This document shows, piece after piece, positions 27,796 through 36,914 of a DNA stretch of 64,000 bases (the first letter of the stretch is position 1; each line of letters starts with the position of its first letter). Below the pieces are notes generated by a model. That model made no database searches. It was not told the origin of the DNA and saw nothing but the letters and a program-made list of their open reading frames with translations. The stretch is taken from assembly GCF_001044255.1 (NCBI RefSeq), contig NZ_JYNX01000035.1, positions 111,795 through 175,794 of the forward strand, written 5' to 3'. This DNA is from Mycolicibacterium chubuense (GTDB lineage Bacteria > Actinomycetota > Actinomycetes > Mycobacteriales > Mycobacteriaceae). The position numbers were made by a program, and so were the translations under genes.

Positions 27796-30700
27796 CTACA
27801 CCTGCTTCGGCACTATCCGTAGTCTGGTGATGGATCCAGCGAGGTTCGCAGCGTAGATGTACCCGTCAGGTCCCTGGCTGAAGGCGACGGGGACGAGTTG
27901 GCTGCCGTACAGATACTTCACGTCGCTGTTGTTGTTGATGTCGACGACGTACACCTCGCCCTCGTTGACGTCGGAGAAGAAGATGTCGTTCTGGAATTCC
28001 GCGGGATACTGCGATCCCGTGTACACCCCGTCGACGCCCACGATGGCCCCGATCTGGAAGCCCGGCGCGTTCGGGTCGTGGGCGAAAGCGCGGTACGCGG
28101 GCGTCATCGTCATCGCACCACTGGCGACTGCCGCGTAGAAGTCGGCAGCGCTGGGTAGTCCGCGGGCGGGGTCGCTGGGCAGGTCGCGATACCCGGGTGC
28201 GGGTAGCACCACGCCGTTGTCCCCCCCTTCGTAGTACGGCCAACCGAAATTCGCGCCGGCATATCCGCTTTCGATCTCCTCCCAGCTGTACCAACCCGTA
28301 TTCGAGATGAAGAGGCGACCATCCCCGGCGAACCCGATGGAGAACGGATTTCGCAGACCCAGCTGATACACCTTGGAATGGTTGGCGTTGAGATCGTCGC
28401 CCGGTTTCACGAACGGGTTGTCCGGCAATCCTGAGCCTGTCGTCGGGTCGATGCGCAGAATCTTGCCGGACAGACTGTTGATGTTCTGGACACTGCGGGT
28501 GCGCGGGTCGACCAGATCGAAAGACGTGCCATCTCCGATGCCGACATACAGAGCCCCATCCGGACCGAACGCCAGCGATCCTCCCGCGTGACTCCGCGAA
28601 TCGACCTTGATGTAGTTGTCGACGTATTTCCCCGTCGTGGCGTTGAACCCGGACTCGGGAAGGCTGGTGTTGCTGGTGCTGTCGATCGTTCCGGCTCCGC
28701 TGATGTCGCTGAGCGTGACACCGGCGCCCCCCAGAAGAATGACCTCGCTGCCGGGGATCGCCGTCGTGTAATTCGTTGCCGCGTCGGCGGTGAAGCGCAC
28801 GACGTAGGCGAAGCGGTTCCCGCCGCCGTCCGGCCCTGCGTTCGTCCCGGCAGGATTACCGGCCGTACCGGGAGGGTCGACCACATAGAACGCGTAGACG
28901 TAATTGTGCTCCGGCTGCCCCTGCGCAACGGGCTGCCCGAACCTGGGGTCCAACGCGATGTCGAGGAGCCCGCGATCCTGAGCGTTGTTCACTTTGGAAC
29001 GGATATCGACGAAGGTCGATTGTTGAGCCCCAGTGACGACGTTGAAAACTCTTATCAGGCCGCCTTTTTCAGCCACATACACCAGCGAGGGATTCTGGGG
29101 GGCGAATTGAAACGCCAACGGCTGATCGAGCCCTGAGATGACGTACTGCTCCGTGACGCTGTAGTTCGACGTCAGCGGTGGTGACACCGGGTCGATGACG
29201 GGATTCTCGTCGTCGAGGATGTTGATGCGCGCCGTTCTCGGGAACAGCAGCGTCGAGCCACTGTCGACATTGATGATCGAGACCACGAATGTCTCCGTCG
29301 ACTCGGAAATGCTGTCATTGGTGATCTGCACCGGGATGAAGACACGGGCCACGCCCGCCGCCATCGTGATCGTTCCACTTCCGCCCACGTAGTCCACTCC
29401 GGCGGTTGCGGTGTCCGGTGTTATTCCGTACTCGATGGTGGACGTGCGCGTCAGATCGCCGCTGCGGCCGATGGGCACCATCACGGTCCCGCTTGCCTCA
29501 CCGACGCTCGGGCTGCCCTCGAAGAAGATCGATGTCGTCGTCGCCGGCGCAGCTGCGTTGCTGACGGTGATGGTGACCGGCGCCGACAGCGTGGCGTTGC
29601 CGCTGGTGTCGGTGGCCCGCGCGGTGATGGTGTGGGTGCCGTTGGCCACCGTGGTGCTGTTCCAGGACACGCTGTACGGCGAAGTTGTGTCCTGCGCGCC
29701 GACCGCGGTGTTGTCGATCAGGAACTGCACCCCGGCCACCGCGACGTTGTCAGAAGCGTTCGCGCCGAGACTCACAGTGCCCGACACCGTTCCGCCGGCG
29801 GTGGTCACCGTCACCGTGGGAGCGGTCGTATCGGCGCCGGAGGTCGAGGCGGCCTTGAATGTGGCCGCCTGCAGCAGCCAGGCCGCGGATCCGCTCAACG
29901 CTGCTGTGGCGCTGTAGGTTCCGGCGGTTCCGGCCAGCCTGTCCTGGGCGATGTCCAGATCCGGGGTGGTGATGATCCGCGACGTGAAGCCCGTCCCCGG
30001 GGCGCTGAACCCACCTGTGGTCATACCCGCCGTGAAGATCAGCTCATTCGCTGTCGTCGTGGTCACCGACCCCGCACTGGCCGAGGCCCCCGTACCCGAG
30101 GCCGACGCCCCCACCCCGAACGGGTTGGCCGGATCGAGGCCGCTGTACTCCAGCGCCCGCACGTCCACGTAGGGGGTGGCGGTGTTGAACACCACCGTGA
30201 CCGTATTCGTCCCCGCTGCAGCCGCTTTGATGTTCGAGGCGTAGTAGATCGCCTGGCTCACCCCGGTCCCCCGGGCGGTGGGAACCGCGACCTTGTAGGT
30301 ATTGCCCGCCGAATCGGTCACCGAGGTGATCGTCGACGTCGTGTTGTTCCATCCGACGGCGAGCACATTGGTGTCGCCGGCGGTCTGGGCACCGGTGTAC
30401 TTCACCGCCACCGATGACTGATTCGTCTGCGGCGTCACCGCTGACACCTGCACAAATCCAGGGGGCGCGGCCACCGCATTGTTGACGGTGACACTCACCG
30501 GAGCCGACAGCGTGGTGTTGCCACTGGAATCCGTGGCCCGGGCGGAAATGGTGTGGGTGCCGTTGGTCACCGTGGCGCTGTTCCAGGTCAGGCTGTAGGG
30601 CGAGGTCGTGTCCTGCGACCCGACCGCGGTGTTGTCGACCAGGAACTGCACCCCGGCCACCGCGACGTTGTCAGAAGCGTTGGCACTGAGGGTCACCGTG

Positions 30701-33700
30701 CCCGACACCGTCCCGCTCGGCGCGGTCAGAGAAACCGTGGGGGCGATCGTGTCGGCAGCGGTGTTGTTCACGGTGATCGTGACCGGCGCCGAGGTCGCCG
30801 TGTTGCCGCTGGTGTCGGTGGCCCGCGCGGTCACCGTGTGGGTGCCGTTGGTCACCGTTGTCGTATCGAAGGACAGGCTGTACGGCGACGTGGTGTCCTG
30901 CACGCCGACGGCGGTGTTGTCGACCAGGAACTGCACCCCGGCGACCCCGACGTTGTCGGTCGCACTCGCGGTGAGGGTGATCGTGCCCGACACCGTGGTA
31001 GTCGGCGCAGTCACCGACACCGAGGGGGCGGTGGTGTCGGTGACTGCGGCGGCCCGGAAAGCGGCCACCTGCATCAGCCACGCCGAGGAAGCGCCCAACG
31101 GAGCGGAGGCGCTGTAACTCCCGGCACTGCTGAGCAGCCTGTCCTGGGCGATATCGGCATCGGGGGTGGTGATGATCCGCGAGCTGAACCCGGTGCCGGC
31201 TCCGAGGAACGCGCCGGTGGTCATGCCCGCGGCGAACAGCAGGTCGTTGGCCCCGGTCGTGTTCACTGCCCCTGTACTGGCCGTGGTCCCCGTGCCCGAT
31301 GCGGAGGCGCCGACGTCCAACGGGTTCGCCCGATCCAGTCCGCTGTACTCCAGGGCCCGCACATCCACGTACGGGGTGGCGGTGTTGAACGTGACGGTCA
31401 CCGTGTTGGTCCCGGCTGCCGAGGCCTTGATGTTCGGGGCGTAGTAGATCGCCTGGCTGATGCCCGCGCCGCGCGCGGTGGGCACCGCCAGCTGGTAGGC
31501 GTTACCCGCCGAATCGGTCACCGACGTGATCGATGACGTCGCGTTGTTCCAGCCGATGGCAAGCACATTCGTGTTCCCGGCGGTCTGGGCGGCGGTGTAC
31601 TTCACCGCCACCGACGACTGACTGGTCTGCGGTGTCGCCGCCGACACCTGGACGAACCCCGGCGGGTTGACCGGATTGGCGAGGGTGAAGTTCGCGGAGT
31701 AGGTCTGCGCTGTTGCCGGCACGACGAGGGTGTGGGACTGGGCACCACCGTCCGACCACGAGCTGAACGTGTAGGTGTTACCGCCGATGGTCTGGTCGGG
31801 CGCGGAAATCGTGTGGGTGAAGCCGATCAGGTCGTTCAGGACGAAGGGTGCGGTGTGCGCAACGCCGTCCACGTAGATGGCGGCTCCACTGGGTCCGGTG
31901 TTGAACGTCAGGTTGACCTTCTGCGGGTAGATGAAGACGGATTTCGTCGTCTGCAACCCGCTGGAGTCCGTCACGGTGACCGACACCCGGTATCTGGTGT
32001 TGTCTTCCCAATCGTGACCCGACGTCGGAATCGTGAACGTTCCGCTCGTCACCCCGACGATCGGTGAGCCGGGGTGCACGTGGGTGTCGTGCAGGAAGTC
32101 GAACGTCCACGTGTATGCGCTCGCAGGCAATGTGCCGTCTTCCACATCGGTCGCGCTGCCGCTGAACGTGATGACATCGCCCGCCTTGAACGTCAGTCCG
32201 TCGGTCGGCGACAGGATCGTCACCGTGGGAGCGTTTCCCGCGACGACGTTCAGCGGCGCCGAGATGGTGGAGGTCACTCCGTCGGAGACCGTGAGCCGGG
32301 CCTGGTAACTGCCTGCGGTGTTGTACGTGTGCGTGGGATTGGCTGCCGTCGACGCCGTCTGGTCGCCGAAATCCCAGGCATAGGTGAGCGTCTGGCCCTC
32401 CGGATCGGAGGAACCGGCACTGGAGAAGTTGACGGTGAGTGGCGTGGCCCCCGATGTCGGCGTGGCAGAGGCGCCGGCGACGGGCGGCAGGTTGGCGCTG
32501 CCGGTATAGCTGATCCTGCGGATCTTGCTGACCCCGACGGTGCCGGTGGTGTCCGAGACGCCGATGTCGATGTAGTAGAGCGCTCCCTCGGGCCCCTGGG
32601 CCAGGTAGACGATGTCGCCCGTCGGCCCGTCAGGTGTGCCGTCGGCGGGGTCGACATTGAACACCCCGTTGACGTTTCCGTTCGCGTCGAAGGTCAGGCG
32701 CTTGATGGTGTTCTGGGCGTAGTCGGCGAAGAAGTAGCTGCCCTGGTAATTGCTGGGAAACTGCGTGCCGTGGTAGACGAAGCCGCCGGTGATGGCTGCG
32801 TCGCGGCCGGAGTGGGGGTACGCGTAGATCGGGCTGGTGTACGCCGGATTGGTCGTGGCGCCCTCGACATTCGGCCAGCCGTAGTTGGCTCCGCGCACAC
32901 CCAGGTTCAGTTCTTCCACGGCGGTCGACGCGTCGTTGCCCCCCACGTCCCCGATGAGCAAGCGCCCGGTGGGAGCGTCGTAGTAGGCCCGGTAGGGATT
33001 GCGCAGTCCCAATGCCCAGACCGCATCGTAGTTCGGGCCGCTGCCGTCATAGAACGGGTTGTCGGTCGGAATCGTGCCGTCGGTGTTGAACCGCAGGATC
33101 TTGCCGCGTGGGCTGTCCAGACGCTGGGACGGAGACCCTTGGAACGCATCGCCGGTGGCGAAGTAGATCTTTCCGTCGTTGCCGAATGTGATCGCGCCGC
33201 CATGGTGCTCGGTGTTGGCGTCCAGGGTGTCCTGATAGATGACCAACTCGCTGCCCGACACCGTGCCGGTCAGCGTCGCATTGGCGGTGAAGCGGGAGAG
33301 CCGGTCTCGGTTCGGCGTGTTCGCGGTGTAGGAGACGTAGTAGTAGTGGTTGGTGGCGAAGTTCGGATCCAGCGCGATGTCGTAGATCCCCTGCTGCGCG
33401 ACCGTTTCGTCGCCGGCGGTGCCGATGTTGGTGATCTGCAGAAAGGGTGTGGGGTCGGCCTGGGTGTACGGGGCCGACAGGACTTTGACGATACCGCCGA
33501 GTTCGGCGACGAGCATGCGGCCGTCGGGGAGGAACTTCATCGCCGTCGGGAGGTTGAGTCCGGTTGCCAGGATCTCGTTGCGGAACGTGCCGGGTTGACC
33601 GGTGTTGCTGACCGTGATGGTGACCGGCGCGGACAGCGCCGTGTTGCCGCTGGTGTCGCGTGCGAGCGCTGTCAGGGTGTGGGTGCCGTTGACCAACGTG

Positions 33701-35322
33701 GTCGTGTTGAGGGATGTGCTGTAGGGCGAGGTGGTGTCCTCGATGCCAGTGGCGGTGTTGTCGACGAGGAACTGCACGCCGGCCACCGCGACGTTGTCGG
33801 TCGCGGTGGCGCTGAGCGTCACTGTTCCCGAGACCGTTCCGTTCGGGGCGGTCACCGAGACCGTGGGTGCTGTGGTGTCGGTGCCGCTGACCGTGGCGGC
33901 CTTGAACGCGGCCACCTGCATCAGCCACGCCGCCGAGCCGCTCAACGTGGCTGTGGCGCTATAACTTCCGGTGGTGCCGGCCACTCTGTCCTGGGCGATG
34001 TCAGCGTCAGGAGTGGTGATGATCCGCGAAGTGAAACCGGTGCCGGCTGCCAGGAATCCGCCGGTGGTCATGCCCGCGGCGAAGATCAGCTCATTGGCTG
34101 CGGTCGTCGTCACTGCGCCCGAACTCGCGGCGGTTCCGGTACCCGCAGCCGACGCGGTCCGGTCGAACGGATTGACGGGATCGAGCCCGCTGTACTCGAG
34201 AGCACGAACGTCCACGTACGGGGTGGCGCTGTTGAAGACCACGGTCACCGTGTTCGTCCCCGCGGCCGCCCCTTTGATCCCCGACGCGTAGTAGATCGCC
34301 TGACTGATCCCCGACCCCCGAGCGGTGGGGGCCGCCAAGCGATAGGCGTTGCCCGCCGAGTCGGTCACCGACGTGATCGACGATGTCGCGTTGTTCCAGC
34401 CGACGGCAATGACATTGGTGTCCCCAGCCGTCTGCGCCAGCGAGTACTTCACCGCAACCGAGGTCTGCGATGTCTGAGGGGTGGCCGCGGCGACCTGCAC
34501 GAATGCCGGAGTCACCGGGGCAGCGGCGAGAGCCAGCGTCGGCACAGCCGCGTCGACGGCATCAGACCCGGAGCTCGTCCGCCGGTCGACAGGCCTGCGG
34601 GCCCACGCCAGGACACCCCACATCAGTGGCGAATCGCCCGAGTCCGCCGGTCGGGGAGCCAACAGCCGGGACAGCACAGAGGTGAGAAGCTTTATGCCGA
34701 TGGACGACTTCCGGGTGGTCGTGGGCGCATCTGGGACAGCGGCGGTGGCTGTCGCCGTCACCGGGGGCGACAGCGATACTGCCGCCGACGTGTTCGACGC
34801 CGTGCTCGGCACGACGGTCCTGAGTACGGATGCAGTGTGCGGCTGCACGGTGCCGACGGTGCGATGTTCTGCGACGGCCTGCTCGGGTGCCTGTGCCTGT
34901 GCCGAGCCGGTGTCGGCCGCGGTGTGCGACGGGTCGCGCCGTGCCTCACGCCGCGAACGCCGTTGTGTGTCCCTTTCGGCGATTCTCGAGTGCCGCGCCC
35001 GCCCGCGGGGTGCGGCCGCCTCCGATGCCTCTACCGGTTCTTCGGCGACTCCTGGATCCGCGGAAGGCGCGGTGTCACCGTTGGTCTCGTGATCGGATGT
35101 GTCGCCGTGCGACACGGACGAGCCGGCTTGGTCGGTCGACGCCGACGCATCCTGATCGGTGGACGACGTCGAGACCGACGACGGATCGTCGGCCCAGGCC
35201 GGCGCCTGCGGGTTGCTGATGAGTACCGCAACCAGGAGAACGGCGGTCAGCGCGCACGACCGTGCGACGATCCGCCAGGCCACCCGGGCCGCCTGCCGCA
35301 GTGAACGAGCCGTGTCACTCAT
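27796..35322 (-). CDS. Giant secreted multidomain protein with two GSDH propellers
   Basis: 2,508 residues. Order with rough positions: signal peptide 1-43 (membrane stretch ALTAVLLVAVLIS, cleavage near PAWADD); acidic/Thr/Ser-rich low-complexity region 44-270; unidentified module A1 273-475; Ig-like B1 476-574; glucose/sorbosone dehydrogenase-type six-bladed propeller 576-941 (HHGGAITFGNDGKIYFATGD, GLRNPYRAYYD, NYGWPNVEG); PKD 943-1030; further Ig/repeat-like segments to 1215; A2 1221-1425; B2 and B3 1426-1616; A3 1621-1824; B4 1825-1921; Calx-beta 1923-2045 (DSISESTETFVVSI); second propeller 2053-2508 (SHAGGSLAFGPDGALYVGIGD, NFGWPYYEGG). Start ATG at 35322 with GGGGGG 4 nt upstream. Sugar oxidation or adhesion is inferred; PQQ binding is not proven. 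It has no counterpart at this place in M. tuberculosis. Confidence 0.9.
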   Translation of the reverse strand: MSDTARSLRQAARVAWRIVARSCALTAVLLVAVLISNPQAPAWADDPSSVSTSSTDQDASASTDQAGSSVSHGDTSDHETNGDTAPSADPGVAEEPVEASEAAAPRGRARHSRIAERDTQRRSRREARRDPSHTAADTGSAQAQAPEQAVAEHRTVGTVQPHTASVLRTVVPSTASNTSAAVSLSPPVTATATAAVPDAPTTTRKSSIGIKLLTSVLSRLLAPRPADSGDSPLMWGVLAWARRPVDRRTSSGSDAVDAAVPTLALAAAPVTPAFVQVAAATPQTSQTSVAVKYSLAQTAGDTNVIAVGWNNATSSITSVTDSAGNAYRLAAPTARGSGISQAIYYASGIKGAAAGTNTVTVVFNSATPYVDVRALEYSGLDPVNPFDRTASAAGTGTAASSGAVTTTAANELIFAAGMTTGGFLAAGTGFTSRIITTPDADIAQDRVAGTTGSYSATATLSGSAAWLMQVAAFKAATVSGTDTTAPTVSVTAPNGTVSGTVTLSATATDNVAVAGVQFLVDNTATGIEDTTSPYSTSLNTTTLVNGTHTLTALARDTSGNTALSAPVTITVSNTGQPGTFRNEILATGLNLPTAMKFLPDGRMLVAELGGIVKVLSAPYTQADPTPFLQITNIGTAGDETVAQQGIYDIALDPNFATNHYYYVSYTANTPNRDRLSRFTANATLTGTVSGSELVIYQDTLDANTEHHGGAITFGNDGKIYFATGDAFQGSPSQRLDSPRGKILRFNTDGTIPTDNPFYDGSGPNYDAVWALGLRNPYRAYYDAPTGRLLIGDVGGNDASTAVEELNLGVRGANYGWPNVEGATTNPAYTSPIYAYPHSGRDAAITGGFVYHGTQFPSNYQGSYFFADYAQNTIKRLTFDANGNVNGVFNVDPADGTPDGPTGDIVYLAQGPEGALYYIDIGVSDTTGTVGVSKIRRISYTGSANLPPVAGASATPTSGATPLTVNFSSAGSSDPEGQTLTYAWDFGDQTASTAANPTHTYNTAGSYQARLTVSDGVTSTISAPLNVVAGNAPTVTILSPTDGLTFKAGDVITFSGSATDVEDGTLPASAYTWTFDFLHDTHVHPGSPIVGVTSGTFTIPTSGHDWEDNTRYRVSVTVTDSSGLQTTKSVFIYPQKVNLTFNTGPSGAAIYVDGVAHTAPFVLNDLIGFTHTISAPDQTIGGNTYTFSSWSDGGAQSHTLVVPATAQTYSANFTLANPVNPPGFVQVSAATPQTSQSSVAVKYTAAQTAGNTNVLAIGWNNATSSITSVTDSAGNAYQLAVPTARGAGISQAIYYAPNIKASAAGTNTVTVTFNTATPYVDVRALEYSGLDRANPLDVGASASGTGTTASTGAVNTTGANDLLFAAGMTTGAFLGAGTGFSSRIITTPDADIAQDRLLSSAGSYSASAPLGASSAWLMQVAAFRAAAVTDTTAPSVSVTAPTTTVSGTITLTASATDNVGVAGVQFLVDNTAVGVQDTTSPYSLSFDTTTVTNGTHTVTARATDTSGNTATSAPVTITVNNTAADTIAPTVSLTAPSGTVSGTVTLSANASDNVAVAGVQFLVDNTAVGSQDTTSPYSLTWNSATVTNGTHTISARATDSSGNTTLSAPVSVTVNNAVAAPPGFVQVSAVTPQTNQSSVAVKYTGAQTAGDTNVLAVGWNNTTSTITSVTDSAGNTYKVAVPTARGTGVSQAIYYASNIKAAAAGTNTVTVVFNTATPYVDVRALEYSGLDPANPFGVGASASGTGASASAGSVTTTTANELIFTAGMTTGGFSAPGTGFTSRIITTPDLDIAQDRLAGTAGTYSATAALSGSAAWLLQAATFKAASTSGADTTAPTVTVTTAGGTVSGTVSLGANASDNVAVAGVQFLIDNTAVGAQDTTSPYSVSWNSTTVANGTHTITARATDTSGNATLSAPVTITVSNAAAPATTTSIFFEGSPSVGEASGTVMVPIGRSGDLTRTSTIEYGITPDTATAGVDYVGGSGTITMAAGVARVFIPVQITNDSISESTETFVVSIINVDSGSTLLFPRTARINILDDENPVIDPVSPPLTSNYSVTEQYVISGLDQPLAFQFAPQNPSLVYVAEKGGLIRVFNVVTGAQQSTFVDIRSKVNNAQDRGLLDIALDPRFGQPVAQGQPEHNYVYAFYVVDPPGTAGNPAGTNAGPDGGGNRFAYVVRFTADAATNYTTAIPGSEVILLGGAGVTLSDISGAGTIDSTSNTSLPESGFNATTGKYVDNYIKVDSRSHAGGSLAFGPDGALYVGIGDGTSFDLVDPRTRSVQNINSLSGKILRIDPTTGSGLPDNPFVKPGDDLNANHSKVYQLGLRNPFSIGFAGDGRLFISNTGWYSWEEIESGYAGANFGWPYYEGGDNGVVLPAPGYRDLPSDPARGLPSAADFYAAVASGAMTMTPAYRAFAHDPNAPGFQIGAIVGVDGVYTGSQYPAEFQNDIFFSDVNEGEVYVVDINNNSDVKYLYGSQLVPVAFSQGPDGYIYAANLAGSITRLRIVPKQV
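29560..29850 (-). repeat. Ig-like repeat B4 (others at 33601-33890, 30763-31045, 30476-30765)
   Basis: Four copies of a roughly 95-residue bacterial Ig-like unit: DTTAPTVxVTxxxGTVSG, then DNVAVAGVQFLVDNTAVG, TTSPYSxSWN, NGTHTxTARATDTSGN, LSAPVTITVSN. B2 and B3 are directly adjacent; the other two follow modules A1 and A3. Confidence 0.85.
29853..30463 (-). repeat. Module A3, third copy of the 200-residue repeat
   Basis: Encodes FVQVSAVTPQTNQSSVAVKY through LLQAATFKAA. Near-identical in order and wording to A1 (33898-34506) and A2 (31049-31660): TNVLAVGWNN, SVTDSAGN, SQAIYYASNIK, YVDVRALEYSGLD, FTSRIITTPD, DIAQDRL recur in all three. Confidence 0.85.
31049..31660 (-). repeat. Module A2, second copy of the 200-residue repeat
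   Basis: Encodes FVQVSAATPQTSQSSVAVKY through LMQVAAFRAA. Same internal order of motifs as A1 and A3; sits between the PKD region and Ig-like repeats B2/B3. Confidence 0.85.
33898..34506 (-). repeat. Module A1, first copy of the 200-residue repeat
   Basis: Encodes FVQVAAATPQTSQTSVAVKY through LMQVAAFKAA, followed directly by an Ig-like repeat. The module looks beta-rich (alternating Thr/Val/Ser); I do not recognise the family. Confidence 0.85.
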
Positions 35323-35377
35323 GATGCCCCCCGGAACCGGCAAACCTTGGCCGATGTCACGTTCGTCAGCCGGCTCA

Positions 35378-35404
35378 ACTGTAAAGCTGTCACCCAGGAG
35401 CCAA
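35378..35404 (-). promoter_or_regulatory. Candidate promoter of the giant secreted protein gene
   Basis: On the minus strand TTGGCT (35404-35399) and TACAGT (35383-35378) are separated by 15 nt, a slightly short SigA-like arrangement. The start codon at 35322 would then have a leader of about 45-50 nt. Weak, seen by eye only. Confidence 0.25.
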
Positions 35405-35578
35405 GAGAAATCGACTGCGGCCGAGCCGATATGGGGCCGTTCGTAGGACGTATGGCGACGGGGACCGGCACGTCGTACGTCGGCCGGACACGGTCGTCTC
35501 CGGCGGCGCGTCATCTGGGCGGCGGACACCGCATGTGGCCCGCACGGGCGAGTAGGGCCGCAAGCGATCGCGTGCGTG

Positions 35579-36256
35579 TCAGACATCTCCGAGGGACAGG
35601 AGACCATCCTGGATCGCTCGCGCCGTCAGCGCCGCCTTGGTCGCGGCGGGCCGGCCGGCCTCGGCGTATTTGACCCGGATGCGTTCCAGGTGGCCGCGCA
35701 CGGTGGATGTCTCGACGAACTGACGGTCGGCGACGACGTGCTTGCTCCCCAACTGAATCCAGGCGCGCAGAACCTCTTTCTCCCGCGGGGTCAGTCGCGG
35801 CCTGCCGGTCGTCGTCCCGATCTGCAGCGCTCGGCCCATCGCCGCGCCGACATATCGTTGTCCCTGCGCCACAGTGCAAATCGCCTGGAGAAGATGACTT
35901 CCCCCTTCGAACTTGCCGATGTAGCTCATCGCGCCCGCGTCGAGGCTACTGAGGATCACCTCGACACTCGACAGATACGAGTAGACGACCACCCGGTGAC
36001 CGGCCTCGCAAATCTGGTGCAGCATGTCGAAACGCGGACCGCCGGAATGAAACTGCAGAGCGAACAAGGTGACGTCGAGCTCGGGAGTGGCCGCCGGATA
36101 GCGTGCGATGAAGCTCGTCGACTCGGTGAAGCCGGCCACCACCGTCATCGCCGGCTGCGTCCCTGTCAGCCACGCGCCGATACCGGCATGCACCACGTGT
36201 TCGTCATCGACGATCGCGATGGAGATTCCGGTCCGGCCGTCCCGCTCTGTGCTCAC
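35579..36256 (-). CDS. LuxR/NarL-type regulator with a pseudo-receiver domain
   Basis: 225 residues: a receiver-like domain (about 10-130, ISIAIVDDEHVVHAGI) and a C-terminal LuxR HTH (about 150-225, RLTPREKEVLRAW, ETSTVRGHLERIRVKY). The acidic pair Asp17-Asp18 and the Lys in YIGKFEG are kept, but the phospho-acceptor Asp of the third strand is replaced by Ala66 (DVTLFAL). No histidine kinase gene lies nearby. The protein at 49336-50007 is a paralogue with the same change. It probably controls the giant-protein gene and/or the EPS genes without canonical phosphorylation. Confidence 0.85.
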   Translation of the reverse strand: MSTERDGRTGISIAIVDDEHVVHAGIGAWLTGTQPAMTVVAGFTESTSFIARYPAATPELDVTLFALQFHSGGPRFDMLHQICEAGHRVVVYSYLSSVEVILSSLDAGAMSYIGKFEGGSHLLQAICTVAQGQRYVGAAMGRALQIGTTTGRPRLTPREKEVLRAWIQLGSKHVVADRQFVETSTVRGHLERIRVKYAEAGRPAATKAALTARAIQDGLLSLGDV

Positions 36257-36624
36257 GGCGACCCTCCTGCTGGTCGAGAGCTGCTCCGATCACCGAAACA
36301 CGCCGTTGGCGTCACGGATGACCAACGCAGAAGACACCGTACGAGGCGATGAACCGGCTGTCCCCCGAACAGTGGAGGGTTCCGATTCCGCCCCGCAATC
36401 GACCCGTCTGGCACCCGCGACACCGCTGTCATCTGTTCAGACTATTTGCGGCACAGTCAGTATGGATCGGCGATGATCCGCCGTTAACGTTTGCGGCCGT
36501 GGGGCAGGCACAGGCGGGATACGGCCCGGAGCGACAGCTCCCGGCGGTCTGTACGTACGTCGCCGGTCCCGCGCGACGTTAACTCTGGCGATTTCGTCAA
36601 CGGCATGGAACAGGGGGCCAGGAC
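36257..36624. other. Intergenic control region at the start of the EPS locus
   Basis: 368 nt between the divergent LuxR-type gene and the 90-residue ORF. No gene or convincing hairpin is seen. It must hold the promoters of both directions; CGGCG-ATGATC-CGCCG near 36470 is a short inverted repeat that could be an operator but is not distinctive. Confidence 0.5.
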
Positions 36625-36897
36625 ATGCCCACATCACAACAGGTGGCCGACGTCATCGCCGGCATCAGCCACATCGGCAAAGCCAGGGACGCCCTGCGCG
36701 ATGCCGGCTTCCGTGCGGTCATCGCCGCCAACCGGATCACCGTCGACGACGAGGTCTTCGCCCTGTTCGCCGGTATCGGTATCGACCCGGTCGCCGGACG
36801 CTACCCGCGCTGGCTGGTCTACACCGTGACGGCAGACCCCGGCGACTACGTGGCCGTCGGCCCCGCGCACGCCGCGACGCTCGGGCCTGCGAGCTAG
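36625..36897 (+). CDS. Small hypothetical protein at the head of the EPS genes
   Basis: 90 residues, soluble-looking, no motif I recognise. The N-terminal half is helical (QQVADVIAGISHIGKARDALRDAGF), followed by beta-like IAANRITVDDEVFALFAG and WLVYTVTAD. The ATG at 36625 has an upstream GGGGGCCAGGA. It is 17 nt before the initiating sugar transferase and in the same direction, so it is likely the first gene of that operon. Coding is supported by its position and length only. Confidence 0.55.
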   Translation: MPTSQQVADVIAGISHIGKARDALRDAGFRAVIAANRITVDDEVFALFAGIGIDPVAGRYPRWLVYTVTADPGDYVAVGPAHAATLGPAS

Positions 36898-36914
36898 GTC
36901 CGAGGACACCGGCC

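Noticed and set aside
32074-35304. Very long open frame (about 1,076 codons) on the plus strand
   Set aside because: It is antisense to the giant secreted protein gene and reads as Arg/Gly/Val-rich sequence without domains. High GC and the repeats on the other strand explain it.
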